Positions 18,796 through 27,991 of a stretch of 45,063 nucleotides of DNA are shown piece by piece. The position numbers and the translations under genes were made by a program. The DNA lies in assembly GCA_037441775.1 (NCBI GenBank), contig JBBIRO010000026.1, forward strand, positions 1 through 45,063, written 5' to 3'. Position 1 is the first letter of the stretch. Each line of letters opens with the position of its first letter. Source of the DNA: CAMTWB01 sp037441775 (GTDB taxonomy: Bacteria; Desulfobacterota; Syntrophia; Syntrophales; CAMTWB01). The notes below the pieces were generated by a model that saw only the letters and a list, made by a program, of their open reading frames with translations, searched no databases and had not been told where the DNA came from.

Positions 18796-20049
18796 TCAGC
18801 TTTCAAGGTGTTGTTCGCTTACATGGGTGCTTTTTTTCTCCGCCAGCATCTCCATGAAAGCCTCGATTCTGGTTTCCACCTGTGCCTCGGAAAAGCTTCT
18901 CTCGTCCACCATGTCCGCCTCGATGATAAGAGATGGTATGCCCCGCTCTTTGGTAATGATCCGCTGGATATCGTACTGACCGAATGAATAGGGTTTGCAA
19001 CTGCGGTTGGAGTGCATGACTAGGCCGTCAACCTCGTACTTATCGATCATCCCGATTACCTCCTGGGCCATCTGATCGATGCCAATGTTCAGGTAGATCC
19101 GGCAGTAGCCCTCCGCCAGAGAATCGAGGAAGTTTTCCTCGTTGATATACTTGAGAGAGCCGCACCAGGCTGAGGTGTAGGTGTCAGCTACGAGGCAGGC
19201 ATCGAGGGAAGAGAATTTTTCCGACAGCCATTTCGTCCGGTACCAGATGGGCAGATTGTCCCACAGTAAGCGGTAAGTCTCCCGTCCAACGGCGCCAATC
19301 CCCTGGGCAACCCGCTGTTGAATCTCCCCCAGCAGTGTCTGGTAATAGTCAACCGCGGTCTGGGTGCCGCGGAGGGTGACGATTAGGGCCAGGTGAAAAA
19401 AGGCGTCGAAGGCGCTTAAGGGGGCGGGCCTGTTTATCGCCATGTCCAGCACCGCCTGCCAGAGCCGCTGGGCTTGAAGGGAGAGCTTCCCCACCTCTTT
19501 TATCCGATCGTAATCGAACCGCCGGCCGGTTGCGTCTTCGAGAAAGCGAATATATTCATCAAACTGGGCCAGGACGTATTTTTTGGCCTCCGGACTGAAA
19601 GTGGTGTGGCAGCAGGGCGTATCGAGGATGAAAAGCGGCACATGGAAAAAGCGTGCCTGCACCTCGTACCATTTCAAAACAGTGCCGCAGATATTATTAC
19701 AGCAGATGAGCATGTCCGGTTTGGGCAGCCCGCCGATGGGGCCGCCGTCAAGGGGCGCGCAGGCAATATCGGAGCGGGCGTAGGAACAGAGGTCGGGGGA
19801 GTAGCCCATTGCCTCCGCCTTTTGGCAGAGATCGACGCCCATTTTGCTTGCGCCGATCATGGCCCCGTGATTTTCCGGATAGACCGGGATGATATCCATC
19901 GCAATGAGCGGTTCGACCGGTCCGCCGCTGGTGATCCAGGCGACCTTCCGGCCGCTATCCCGGGCCGTCTTGGCTTCAATATAATAGGTGGTCATGAGCT
20001 CTTTCATTTTTTTTACCGCCCTGACCTTCGGTATCTCTTTGGTTTCCAT
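18796..20049 (-). CDS. 2-hydroxyacyl-CoA dehydratase family protein, BcrB/HgdA-like
   Basis: The 417-residue product belongs to the family of benzoyl-CoA reductase and 2-hydroxyacyl-CoA dehydratase subunits, which bind Fe-S clusters. Signs are IAMDIIPVYPENHGA (about 49-63), a cysteine-rich first half (C75, C88, C97, C116, C117, C121), LDTPCC, and the family-typical late block HSNRSCKPYSFGQYDIQR followed by LIIEADMVDERSF. The arrangement is closer to BcrB/BadE-type subunits. It pairs with the gene 28 bases upstream (20077-21198), which is BcrC-like. No ATPase activator (HgdC or BcrA/D type) is in the window, so the classical enzyme cannot be inferred. It could be a dehydratase, a reductase or a double-cubane-cluster-type protein. 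RBS GGGGGAT precedes the ATG. Confidence 0.8.
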   Translation of the reverse strand: METKEIPKVRAVKKMKELMTTYYIEAKTARDSGRKVAWITSGGPVEPLIAMDIIPVYPENHGAMIGASKMGVDLCQKAEAMGYSPDLCSYARSDIACAPLDGGPIGGLPKPDMLICCNNICGTVLKWYEVQARFFHVPLFILDTPCCHTTFSPEAKKYVLAQFDEYIRFLEDATGRRFDYDRIKEVGKLSLQAQRLWQAVLDMAINRPAPLSAFDAFFHLALIVTLRGTQTAVDYYQTLLGEIQQRVAQGIGAVGRETYRLLWDNLPIWYRTKWLSEKFSSLDACLVADTYTSAWCGSLKYINEENFLDSLAEGYCRIYLNIGIDQMAQEVIGMIDKYEVDGLVMHSNRSCKPYSFGQYDIQRIITKERGIPSLIIEADMVDERSFSEAQVETRIEAFMEMLAEKKSTHVSEQHLES

Positions 20050-20076
20050 TGGTATCCCCCGATTTCGAATCCGTCC

Positions 20077-21198
20077 CTAGATCGTCTCCAAAAAGGCCTC
20101 GATCCGCGTTTTCATCTGGCCATCGCCAGGCAGTTGATCTTCCAACTCTAGAGCCAAAGAAGGGATGCCCGCCCGGTCCAAAAAATCCTTCAGATAGGGG
20201 TAGTCAAAGGCGTGGGGGTCGCAAAATTTCAGCCAGGTGAAGATGACCCCATCGGCCTTTTTTTCCCGGACCAGTTGCAACAGGTGTTCACCCCGGCTGG
20301 TCACGCTTTGATGCTTGGCCGGACAACCAGGTCGCTTAAGGTATCGTTCTGTGATGGCCAGAAGCGGATTTCGGTCGGCGGCAACGGGTTCGCTCCATGA
20401 CCGGCCGGCGACACAGAGATCATCACCCACCAGGTCCGCGCCAGCATTCGCGATAATCCCATAGATATCGGGTAGATCGCAGAACCCTCCGGCTATGATC
20501 AGCCGCTTCCCGCCCCCTGACTGGTACTCGGCCAGGCGGCTGTCCAGCTCGCTCTTTACCAGGGCAAGTTTTTCCGCCAGATCAAATCGATCCATCAGCA
20601 ATGATGACCGGGTGAGCGCATAGCTGTCTTGGGCGCTTATTATTCCCGGTGCCGCCGCGTTAAGCTCAAATATGTCCTTGAGGGTTTGCCGGATCCGGTT
20701 CATAAGCGCGATGGCCTGCCTCAGGTCGTCATCGTTAATAGCGATTCCCCGCCAGGACTCGATTTCCACCTTGAGCCGGGTCAGAACCTCCTGGAAATAA
20801 ATCCGGGCGGACTCGTTGTTGAGCTTCACCGGCAGGACCAGGTCAGCATGAAGGGGGGTAATCCCCTGAAGCCGCCAGATATCCGACAGTCGTTGAATGG
20901 AGTCGCAGGTATGGGGAAAGATCACCCCCTTGAGAAAACCGAATCCGCCTCCCAGGGCGGTCTCCAGGACGCCGCGCACCAAAGAGCAGCAGTAGCTTTG
21001 CAGATGCCCGTCGGCGCGGTTAATATTTATCTTGGCGGCCATAAGCCTAAAGGGGTGCAGGCCCGCCGCCAGGATCAGTTCTTCCGGTACCCAGGAGCAT
21101 AGATAGCCCATCAGGGGCCGGTCTTTTGTTCGGTGATATTGATCGCCATAGGCCAGGGGATTGGCCGCCACATCACGGAATGCCTGCATTGTGTCCAT
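20077..21198 (-). CDS. 2-hydroxyacyl-CoA dehydratase family protein, BcrC/HgdB-like
   Basis: This 373-residue partner shows the other half of the family pattern: MGYLCSWVPEELILAAGLHP (30-49, C34), LQSYCCSLVRGVLE (C70, C71), FPHTCDSIQRLSDIWR (C98) and WLKFCDPHAFDYPYLKDFL near the C-terminus, then LELEDQLPGDGQMKTR. Cysteines 34, 71 and 98 are in the positions that bind the [4Fe-4S] cluster in known members (from family knowledge). The gene is first of the pair. CAGGAG lies before its ATG and the upstream gene coaX ends 33 bases further out. The substrate cannot be read from sequence. The linkage to CoA (coaX) and NAD (nadC) synthesis genes may be coincidental. Confidence 0.8.
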   Translation of the reverse strand: MDTMQAFRDVAANPLAYGDQYHRTKDRPLMGYLCSWVPEELILAAGLHPFRLMAAKININRADGHLQSYCCSLVRGVLETALGGGFGFLKGVIFPHTCDSIQRLSDIWRLQGITPLHADLVLPVKLNNESARIYFQEVLTRLKVEIESWRGIAINDDDLRQAIALMNRIRQTLKDIFELNAAAPGIISAQDSYALTRSSLLMDRFDLAEKLALVKSELDSRLAEYQSGGGKRLIIAGGFCDLPDIYGIIANAGADLVGDDLCVAGRSWSEPVAADRNPLLAITERYLKRPGCPAKHQSVTSRGEHLLQLVREKKADGVIFTWLKFCDPHAFDYPYLKDFLDRAGIPSLALELEDQLPGDGQMKTRIEAFLETI

Positions 21199-21231
21199 TG
21201 CCGCTCCTGGTGAGGTTATCAGTTCATGCCT

Positions 21232-22011
21232 TCAGGCTTCGGTCTTGCCGCAGTTGCGCAGATAGATGATCCGCAGACCATCCAGGGTCAGCATGTCATC
21301 CACCACATTGATGGTCTTCGTTTCCGGGGCTATTACCCGGGCGAGGCCGCCCGTGGCCAGTACCAGCGGGTTGTCCCGGACCTCTTCTTTGATCCTCTCC
21401 ACGATGCCGTCGACCAGTCCGGCGTAACCAAACATGATGCCGGCCTGCATACTGCTCACCGTGTCTTTGGCGACAATCGTTTTCGGACGGGAGAGCTCCA
21501 CCCGGGGCAGCTTGGCTGCCCGCTGGAAGAGGGCTTCGGAGGAGATCATAATCCCGGGAGCGATGCAGCCTCCCATATATTCACCCTTAGCAGACACATA
21601 ATCGAAGGTGGTCGCGGTGCCAAAGTCAACGATGATCATGGCCCGCTGATATTTTTCAAAACCCGCCACGGCATTGACGATTCGATCCGCTCCTACCTCC
21701 CGGGGGTTGTCGTAATAAATGGGCATGCCCGTCTTGATTCCCGGGCCTACGATCAGAGGTTTCAAGTGGAAATATTTTTCGCACAGGGGTTCCAAAACGT
21801 TTAACACCGGCGGCACCACACAGGAGATGATTATGGCGTCGATCTCCCGGTCGCCGATGCCGCTGGACTTGTAGAGATTATAAATGAGCATCCCATATTC
21901 ATCCACCGTCAAGTCCGGCACCGTCCGGATACGCCAGTCGTGAATTAGCTGATCACCCCGGTAGATGCCAAGCACTGTGTTGGTATTTCCTACATCAATG
22001 ACTAACAGCAT
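21232..22011 (-). CDS. coaX: type III pantothenate kinase
   Basis: CoaX phosphorylates pantothenate in the first step of coenzyme A synthesis. The 259-residue protein is an ASKHA-fold kinase: MLLVIDVGNTNTVLGIY at the N-terminus with D6 and the phosphate loop, SCVVPPVL, GADRIVNAVAGFEKY (about 107-121), IVDFGTATTFDYV with the catalytic-region Asp, and GGCIAPGIMIS. RBS AGAGGT is at good spacing. It begins two bases after nadC ends, so the two are coupled. Confidence 0.95.
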   Translation of the reverse strand: MLLVIDVGNTNTVLGIYRGDQLIHDWRIRTVPDLTVDEYGMLIYNLYKSSGIGDREIDAIIISCVVPPVLNVLEPLCEKYFHLKPLIVGPGIKTGMPIYYDNPREVGADRIVNAVAGFEKYQRAMIIVDFGTATTFDYVSAKGEYMGGCIAPGIMISSEALFQRAAKLPRVELSRPKTIVAKDTVSSMQAGIMFGYAGLVDGIVERIKEEVRDNPLVLATGGLARVIAPETKTINVVDDMLTLDGLRIIYLRNCGKTEA

Positions 22012-22013
22012 AA

Positions 22014-22862
22014 TTAACCTCTTTCATCTGCGCCCAGGAGAAGCGAAATATCCGCCGCCGGCGCGGAGTGGGTAAGTGCCCCGGCGGAAATAAAATTGAC
22101 TCCGGTGGCGGCGATCTTACGTACATCGGCCAAGGTTACATTCCCGGAAACCTCCAGAGGGACCCTCCCGGCTGTAAAGCCCACGGCCTCTTTAATCTGA
22201 TCCAGGCTCATATTGTCCAGCATGATCACGTCGGCCCCGGCGGCCAGAGCCTCCTTCAATTCAGCCAGATTTTTCACTTCCACCTCAATTTTCAGCAGAT
22301 GATGGGCCGCCTGGCGGGCGCGCTCAATGGCTGCGGCAACACTGCCGGCTGCCCAGAGGTGATTATCCTTGATTAAAATTCCGTCATCAAGACCGAAACG
22401 GTGATTGCAACCTCCTCCCATGTGAACGGCGTATTTTTCCAGTGACCTAAGCCCGGGCGTGGTCTTTCTTGTATCGAGAATCTTTACGCCCGTACCAGCC
22501 ACGGCATCCACGTATGCCCGGGTCAGGGTGGCAATGCCGCAAAGCCGCTGGAGAAGGTTTAAGGCCACCCTCTCGGCTGTCAGGATGCTCCGCAGATTTC
22601 CCTTCAGGGTGAGGAGGATTTCGCCCGGATTAACGCGCTTGCCCTCAGCGACAAAACAACTGATCTCCATTGCCGGATCAAGGCAAAGAAATACCTCCGC
22701 AAAAACATTCAGACCCGCGACAACCAATGGTGATTTGGCAATGGCCCGGGCCCGGCCGGTCTCTTCGCGGCCGATGATGGCGCAGGTGGTTATATCCCCC
22801 CGGCCTATATCTTCGGCGAGCGCCCTCTTTATCAATTGCCTGGTATTGAATTTTGGTTCCAT
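22014..22862 (-). CDS. nadC: nicotinate-nucleotide diphosphorylase (carboxylating)
   Basis: NadC converts quinolinate and PRPP to nicotinate mononucleotide in de novo NAD synthesis. The 282-residue product has EDIGRGDITTCAI (about 16-28), LNLLQRLCGIATLTRAYVD (about 100-118), LDTRKTTPGLRSLEKYAVHMGGGCNHR (split here as LDTRKTTPGLR and GGGCNHRFGLDDGILIKDNH) and IEVEVKNLAELKEAL. MLDNMS and EVSGNVTL close the barrel. It follows valS by 15 bases on the same strand. nadA/nadB are not in the window. Confidence 0.95.
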   Translation of the reverse strand: MEPKFNTRQLIKRALAEDIGRGDITTCAIIGREETGRARAIAKSPLVVAGLNVFAEVFLCLDPAMEISCFVAEGKRVNPGEILLTLKGNLRSILTAERVALNLLQRLCGIATLTRAYVDAVAGTGVKILDTRKTTPGLRSLEKYAVHMGGGCNHRFGLDDGILIKDNHLWAAGSVAAAIERARQAAHHLLKIEVEVKNLAELKEALAAGADVIMLDNMSLDQIKEAVGFTAGRVPLEVSGNVTLADVRKIAATGVNFISAGALTHSAPAADISLLLGADERG

Positions 22863-22877
22863 AGCGATTTTATAAGG

Positions 22878-25547
22878 TCACGACTCCATAAACTTCAATC
22901 TGGCGAGCGATTCGGCCAATAACTGTCTCCTCTGAACGAGATCGCGATTTTTCCCCCGCTCCCTGTCAATCACTTGCGGGTCCGCCTTGGCCAGAAAGTC
23001 CCGGTTTGCCAGTTTATTGGCTGAGTTGGCCAGTTCTCGATCCAGCTTCGCCAGCTCTTTTTCAATTTTTGCCATTTTCCGGCCCAGATCCAGACTGTCT
23101 TCCATGAGAACAAAAACCCGGCCCGCGCTGATAATAGCGGATACGCTTCCCTTCGGCTCCGCCAGATCTGCACCCACAACGAGGGCCTCCAGGTTTGCCA
23201 GATGGGTAATGTACTGGGATGCGTCGGAGATGGTCTGCCGGGAATAATCATCCGGGATGGATATTGACACCAGAAGTTTTTTGGAGGGAGGGATCTCCAT
23301 CTCCCCCCGGATATTTCTTATTGCGGTGATTACTTCCATGATCAAATTCATCTTCGCATCTGCATCTTCATCTACCCGGTCGGGATCAAAAACCGGGTAG
23401 GAGCTCATCATGATCGAGTCCTGGTTTTCATCCAGGGCTTGCCATATCTCCTCCGTCAGGAAGGGCATGAAGGGATGGAGCAGTTGGAGGATCGTGGTAA
23501 GGACGCGCTGGAGAGTTCCCTGAACTGCCGCCCGCTGATCCGGATTGACCTTGCCGTAAAGGGTCGGTTTAATCAATTCCAGATACCAGTCACAGAATTC
23601 GTGCCAAATAAATTGATAGAGGCTCCCGGCTGCTTCGTTGAAGCGATATTCCTCGATCTGTCTGGTCACCTCCGCCGTAACCTGATTCAGCCGGTGGCTG
23701 ATCCAGCGATCGGGCAGTAGTAACCCATCCCCGGTTAAGTCAGCATCAGCGGAGACTGGCCCAGGATAGTCCCGCAAGTTCATCAGGGAGAACTTCGCGG
23801 CGTTCCAGATCTTGTTGACGAAATGTTTGTATCCCTCGATTCGCTCTTCCGACATCTTGACGTCTCTGCCTTGAGCCGTATAGGCGCACAGGGTAAAGCG
23901 GAAGGCATCGGCGCCGAATTTATCGATCATATCCAGGGGGTCGATGATATTCCCCCGGGACTTGCTCATCTTCTCCCCGTTTTCGTCCCTGACCAGGGCG
24001 TGAAGATATACGTCCCTGAAGGGAACTTCCTTTCTGACGTAAAGACCCATCATCATCATCCGGGCCACCCAGAAAAAGAGAATGTCAAATCCGGTAACCA
24101 GAAGCGACGTGGGATAGAAGGTCTTGAGCGCTTCCGTCTCATCCGGCCAGCCCAGGGTGGAAAAGGGCCAGAGGGCGGAGCTGAACCAGGTGTCGAGCAC
24201 ATCATCGTCCTGGGAAAGATGAGCTGAGCCGCAGCGCGGGCAATCAGCGGGATCAGTCGCGGCGACGATGGTATTGCCGCAATCCTGGCAATACCAGACC
24301 GGGATCCGGTGCCCCCACCAGATTTGACGGGAAATGCACCAGTCTCTGATATTGTTGAGCCAATCGAAATAGGTGGCTTCCCACAAGGCAGGGATGATCC
24401 TGGTCTTGCCGTTTTCCACCGCCGCCAGGGCCTCTTTTGCCAATGGAGCGACCCGGACAAACCACTGGGTGGAAACGGTGGGCTCAATATCCGTCTTGCA
24501 GCGGTAGCAACAGCCCTTGCTGTGGAGATGGGGTTCCCGTCCCAGCAGGTATCCTTGCGCTTCCAAGTCCTTAAGGACATTGTCGCGGCAAACGTAACGG
24601 TCCTGACCCTGATATTGTCCGCCGTTTTCGTTGATGCAGCCGTTGCCGTCCATGATCTTAACCAGCGGCAGTCCATGCCGACTGGCCACGGCAAAGTCGT
24701 TAGGATCGCAGGCGGGGGTGATCTTTACTACCCCGGAACCGAAATCGGCTGATACGTAGCTGTCGGCGATAATGGGGATAATTCGGTTTACCAATGGCAG
24801 GACAACCTGTTTTCCCGTGAGCCCCCGGAAACGGCCGTCCTCGGGATTTACCGCGACTGCCGTATCCCCCAGCATGGTCTCCGGCCGGGTGGTGGCCACC
24901 ACCACATAACCCGTGCCATCGGCCAGGGGATAGCGGATGTTCCAAAGGTAGCCGGACGCTTCCTGATATTCTACTTCCAGGTCGGAAATTGCCGTATGGC
25001 AACGGGGGCACCATTGGACGACATAATCGCCCCGGTAGATGAGGCCATCGTTATAGAGGCGGACGAAAACCTCCCGGACCGCCCGGGACAGCCCTTCATC
25101 CATGGTAAAGCGCTCCCGCGCCCAGTCACAGGAAGCCCCCAGCCTTTTTAGATGGTTGATGATTACGCCGCCGTATTTATCTTTCCATTGCCAGACCCGG
25201 GCGATGAACTCCTCCCGGCCGAGATCATGTCTGGTCAGCCCCTCGGCGGCCAGAAGCTGCTCCACCACGTTCTGGGTGGCAATCCCGGCGTGATCCATCC
25301 CCGGCATCCAGAGGGCGTTATAGCCCTGCATTCTTTTGAAACGAATGACAATGTCCTGCAGGGCATTATTCAGGGCATGCCCCATGTGCAGCATCCCCGT
25401 TACATTGGGAGGCGGGATGACGATCGAGAAGGGTTTTTTTTCGCTTACATCCAAGGAGTGGAAATAATCTCCCGCGAGCCAGTAGCGATACCATTTTTCT
25501 TCTGAACTTGATGGTTCGTAGTTTTTGCCCAACTCACCTGTTGTCAT
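22878..25547 (-). CDS. valS: valine--tRNA ligase
   Basis: ValRS charges tRNA-Val. The 889-residue class-I synthetase has the HIGH-type motif HMGH at 54-57 (PPPNVTGMLHMGHALN), the editing domain with TTRPETMLGDTAVAV, zinc-finger-like cysteine pairs (KGCCYRCKTD and CQDCGNTI...CPRCGSAH), WFSSALWPFSTLGWP, and KMSKS in ENGEKMSKSRGNIIDP. The anticodon-binding domain follows, with a C-terminal coiled coil (about 825-885: RKMAKIEKELAKLDREL) that is typical of ValS. It is probably the head of the valS-nadC-coaX-bcrC/bcrB-like unit, because a terminator lies just upstream of it. Confidence 0.97.
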   Translation of the reverse strand: MTTGELGKNYEPSSSEEKWYRYWLAGDYFHSLDVSEKKPFSIVIPPPNVTGMLHMGHALNNALQDIVIRFKRMQGYNALWMPGMDHAGIATQNVVEQLLAAEGLTRHDLGREEFIARVWQWKDKYGGVIINHLKRLGASCDWARERFTMDEGLSRAVREVFVRLYNDGLIYRGDYVVQWCPRCHTAISDLEVEYQEASGYLWNIRYPLADGTGYVVVATTRPETMLGDTAVAVNPEDGRFRGLTGKQVVLPLVNRIIPIIADSYVSADFGSGVVKITPACDPNDFAVASRHGLPLVKIMDGNGCINENGGQYQGQDRYVCRDNVLKDLEAQGYLLGREPHLHSKGCCYRCKTDIEPTVSTQWFVRVAPLAKEALAAVENGKTRIIPALWEATYFDWLNNIRDWCISRQIWWGHRIPVWYCQDCGNTIVAATDPADCPRCGSAHLSQDDDVLDTWFSSALWPFSTLGWPDETEALKTFYPTSLLVTGFDILFFWVARMMMMGLYVRKEVPFRDVYLHALVRDENGEKMSKSRGNIIDPLDMIDKFGADAFRFTLCAYTAQGRDVKMSEERIEGYKHFVNKIWNAAKFSLMNLRDYPGPVSADADLTGDGLLLPDRWISHRLNQVTAEVTRQIEEYRFNEAAGSLYQFIWHEFCDWYLELIKPTLYGKVNPDQRAAVQGTLQRVLTTILQLLHPFMPFLTEEIWQALDENQDSIMMSSYPVFDPDRVDEDADAKMNLIMEVITAIRNIRGEMEIPPSKKLLVSISIPDDYSRQTISDASQYITHLANLEALVVGADLAEPKGSVSAIISAGRVFVLMEDSLDLGRKMAKIEKELAKLDRELANSANKLANRDFLAKADPQVIDRERGKNRDLVQRRQLLAESLARLKFMES

Positions 25548-25578
25548 CTATTTCCAACCTCGCGCAGAATAGACATTT

Positions 25579-25627
25579 AAAAAAAGCCGGTGATTCGAAT
25601 TGTCCTTGCGGATATCTCTTCACCGGC
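25579..25627 (-). terminator. rho-independent terminator of the TPR/SLH lipoprotein gene
   Basis: On the minus strand GCCGGTGA (25627-25620) pairs perfectly with TCACCGGC (25593-25586), followed by a run of seven T (25585-25579). The loop is 26 bases. It starts nine bases after the lipoprotein stop and ends 31 bases before the valS start, so it separates the two units. Confidence 0.75.
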
Positions 25628-25635
25628 CTTTTAAT

Positions 25636-26835
25636 TTAAAACCGCAGTGCCTCTCTCATCATCCGGATCGACAACAGGGCATCAACACCGGGAACCGGGG
25701 CCAGGGGAGCAAATTCACCGCTGGTAAAATCCCTTACTCCCATGATCCCTCTGGTGGTTACCACCATGACGGCATTGAAGTAGGGAAGGTCGGCCCGCAG
25801 GTCCGGGAAGGGAGAGGTTTGGCCGATAAACTTGGTGGCCAGGGTGTTATCGCCCGTGACCTTAAGTAGGATGTCCTCGAGCATCAGGGCATAGGATGCC
25901 CGGTCAATGGGCAGATCTGGTTTGAAGGAACCATCAGGATAGGCCTCCAGGCCGCGAACGCCCAATTTGAGGATGCCCTCAATGTCCGCCTTCAGGGGGT
26001 GGTTGCCGCTATCAGTGGGCCGGATCGTCCGATCCACGGGCTTGGGCGCATCCGGGGCGCGGAAGGTGGTATCGAAGGTTTTCGGAGTCCGTTTTTCATA
26101 GAGCACATCTATTTTCATCTCCTCCATAAACAAAGCGGCCACGTCTGCCCGGGTAATCCGGGGCACGAAGGCGATCTGTTTGCCGGTGGTGGTGCCGGGC
26201 ATGGCCCGCTGGATCTTCTGAACCATGTTCCACTCCTGGTCCGCCTCTTTCACATATTCTCCCTTGAACTCGATAACCCGGGAAAACATTTCGCCAGCCT
26301 TGGGAATGTCCAGCGCTGTCTTGTAGCACAGGCCCATATAATAGTGCGCGTAGGAAGATTTGGGATCGATCTCCATGACCCTTTTAAAGGCGTCCTCAGA
26401 ATTTTCCAACCAATCCTTGACGGCGCGTTTACAAACCACCCCAACCCGCATGCAATCCGCCCTGCTCATGGTATTGACCCTGATGACCGCAACCTGCGCA
26501 AAGACCTTATCTTCATTATTGTTGGCGTGCTTAATTGCCGCCTCTACCGCTTGCAAGGCGGCCTTGAAATTACCACCGTAAGCCCTGGACAGGCCAAGTC
26601 CGGCGTGGGCCTGGGAATATTTGGCATCAAGTTGCAGCGCCAGATTGAATGACTTTTCCGCCTCAATGAAATTTCCCTGGTTTAGGAGCCTTATTCCGGT
26701 AAAGGTGTGATGCTGGGGAGTGTCTAGCTGACTTGCCTGCTGGCGGGGCTTGGGGGCGCAAGATACCATGGAAAGAAAGAGCAGCGTTCCCACGACTAGC
26801 AACAGCCAATGGCCGCGAAAAAAACTTGCCTTCAT
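25636..26835 (-). CDS. lipoprotein with tetratricopeptide repeats and a C-terminal SLH-like region
   Basis: The 399-residue protein begins with a lipoprotein signal (hydrophobic 9-22, lipobox SMVSC with C26). Residues of about 45-215 form TPR-like helical pairs (GIRLLNQGNFIEAEKSFNLALQLD read as two pieces: GIRLLNQGNFIEAEKSF and YSQAHAGLGLSRAYGGNFKA, then SYAHYYMGLCYKTALDI). The C-terminal part (about 245-399) has SLH-like pieces: FPDLRADLPYFNAVMVVTTRG and GVRGLEAYPDGSFKPDLP, with DRASYALMLEDILLK. TPR plus SLH-like modules suggest an envelope protein binding a partner or wall/outer-membrane polymer. The ATG at 26835 has a near-perfect AAGGAGGAC. A terminator follows. Function unknown. Confidence 0.75.
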   Translation of the reverse strand: MKASFFRGHWLLLVVGTLLFLSMVSCAPKPRQQASQLDTPQHHTFTGIRLLNQGNFIEAEKSFNLALQLDAKYSQAHAGLGLSRAYGGNFKAALQAVEAAIKHANNNEDKVFAQVAVIRVNTMSRADCMRVGVVCKRAVKDWLENSEDAFKRVMEIDPKSSYAHYYMGLCYKTALDIPKAGEMFSRVIEFKGEYVKEADQEWNMVQKIQRAMPGTTTGKQIAFVPRITRADVAALFMEEMKIDVLYEKRTPKTFDTTFRAPDAPKPVDRTIRPTDSGNHPLKADIEGILKLGVRGLEAYPDGSFKPDLPIDRASYALMLEDILLKVTGDNTLATKFIGQTSPFPDLRADLPYFNAVMVVTTRGIMGVRDFTSGEFAPLAPVPGVDALLSIRMMREALRF

Positions 26836-26895
26836 AACGTCCTCCTTATGAAAAATAACCGGAAAAAGATTAACTGCCAATACTTAACTGATACC

Positions 26896-26978
26896 GCCTC
26901 GTAAAAAGTCCGGAAACCTCATGTTTTGTCATTTTTTTCGCGCAGGCCGGAATGACGGTTTTAGGGCCTTACGAAGCC
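26896..26978. repeat. inverted-repeat remnant with family 1-like ends
   Basis: GCCTCGTAA (26896-26904) is mirrored by TTACGAAGC (26969-26977) with one mismatch. Inside, GTCATT pairs with AATGAC, and CCGG is repeated. The ends resemble family 1 but the middle is different. It lies between miaA and the TPR/SLH lipoprotein gene. Confidence 0.45.
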
Positions 26979-27013
26979 AACAACTGATGTGGGAGCCTAT
27001 ATTGGCGCGATTG

Positions 27014-27979
27014 CTAAGTCAAGCCAATTTCCAGCTCCGCCTTACCTATCGGCGACAGGAACCTGTCGATCTCGCCTGCTATCTCCTCTCGGTCCTGGGG
27101 CTCGAACCATTTGATCTCTTCGTCCCGACGGAACCAGGTAAGTTGCCGTTTGGCGTAACGCCTGGTGTCCCTTTTCATTGTTTCGCGGGCCTCCTGCAAG
27201 CTCCATCTTCCCTGCAGATAGCCCACGATGTGCCGGTAGCCGAGGGACTGCATCGTCTTGAGTGTCGGCGGGTAGCCCCTGGTTAGAAGCCCCGTTACCT
27301 CCTCGACCAGACCAGAGGCGATCATCTCGTCCACCCGTAGATCGATCTGCCGGTAAAGCAGGTCACGATCGGTGACGATACCTAATTTGAGGCACTCGTA
27401 GCGTTTCGTTGCGAAGCCATGCGACTGCTGCTGTTCTCGAATGGATCGCCCTGATTTCTGAAATACCTCCAGGGCGCGGATGATCCTTGGATGGTCCGCG
27501 GCGCTTAAGTGCCCCGCCGCCAGGGGATCCAGCCGCCGCAGTTGGTCATAAAGATAGTCAGAGCCAAATTGTTTTTGCTCTCTGAGATATTGCCGCCGGA
27601 GCTCTTCATCCGCCGGGGGGGAGGGACAGATCCCTCCTAAGAGCGCCCTGATGTAGAGCCCGGTGCCGCCGACAATGAAGATCGGTATATTCTTTTCGTG
27701 CAGGCGGGCGATAATCTCACCCGCCTTTTCCCCAAAGGCGCCGGCATTAAAAGCCTCATCGGGATCAAGCAGATCGATGAGGTGGTGGGTGATCTCTTTT
27801 CGTTGCGCCAAGGAAGGCTTGGCGGTGCCAATATCCATGTACCGGTAAACCTGCAGCGAATCGGCGCTGATGATCTGCCCCCCTACCTGGGCCGCGAGCG
27901 CAACCGCCAGGGATGATTTGCCCACAGCGGTTGGGCCCTGAATGACTATCAGGCGGGGTTTTCCGGCCAGTCTTTCCAT
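27014..27979 (-). CDS. miaA: tRNA dimethylallyltransferase MiaA
   Basis: MiaA adds the dimethylallyl group to A37, giving the substrate for MiaB. The 321-residue protein has the P-loop GPTAVGKS at 15-22, the family block SADSLQVYRYMDIGTAKP (about 39-56), HHLIDLLDPDEAFNAGAF and GGTGLYIRALLGG (about 103-115). The C-terminal RRYAKRQLTWFRRDEEIKWF closes it. It starts 12 bases after the mutL stop. The AAAGGAGGT that precedes it is inside the mutL end and lies somewhat far (17 bases). mutL-miaA is a classical bacterial pair. Confidence 0.95.
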   Translation of the reverse strand: MERLAGKPRLIVIQGPTAVGKSSLAVALAAQVGGQIISADSLQVYRYMDIGTAKPSLAQRKEITHHLIDLLDPDEAFNAGAFGEKAGEIIARLHEKNIPIFIVGGTGLYIRALLGGICPSPPADEELRRQYLREQKQFGSDYLYDQLRRLDPLAAGHLSAADHPRIIRALEVFQKSGRSIREQQQSHGFATKRYECLKLGIVTDRDLLYRQIDLRVDEMIASGLVEEVTGLLTRGYPPTLKTMQSLGYRHIVGYLQGRWSLQEARETMKRDTRRYAKRQLTWFRRDEEIKWFEPQDREEIAGEIDRFLSPIGKAELEIGLT

Positions 27980-27991
27980 GTCAGGCGTGCC

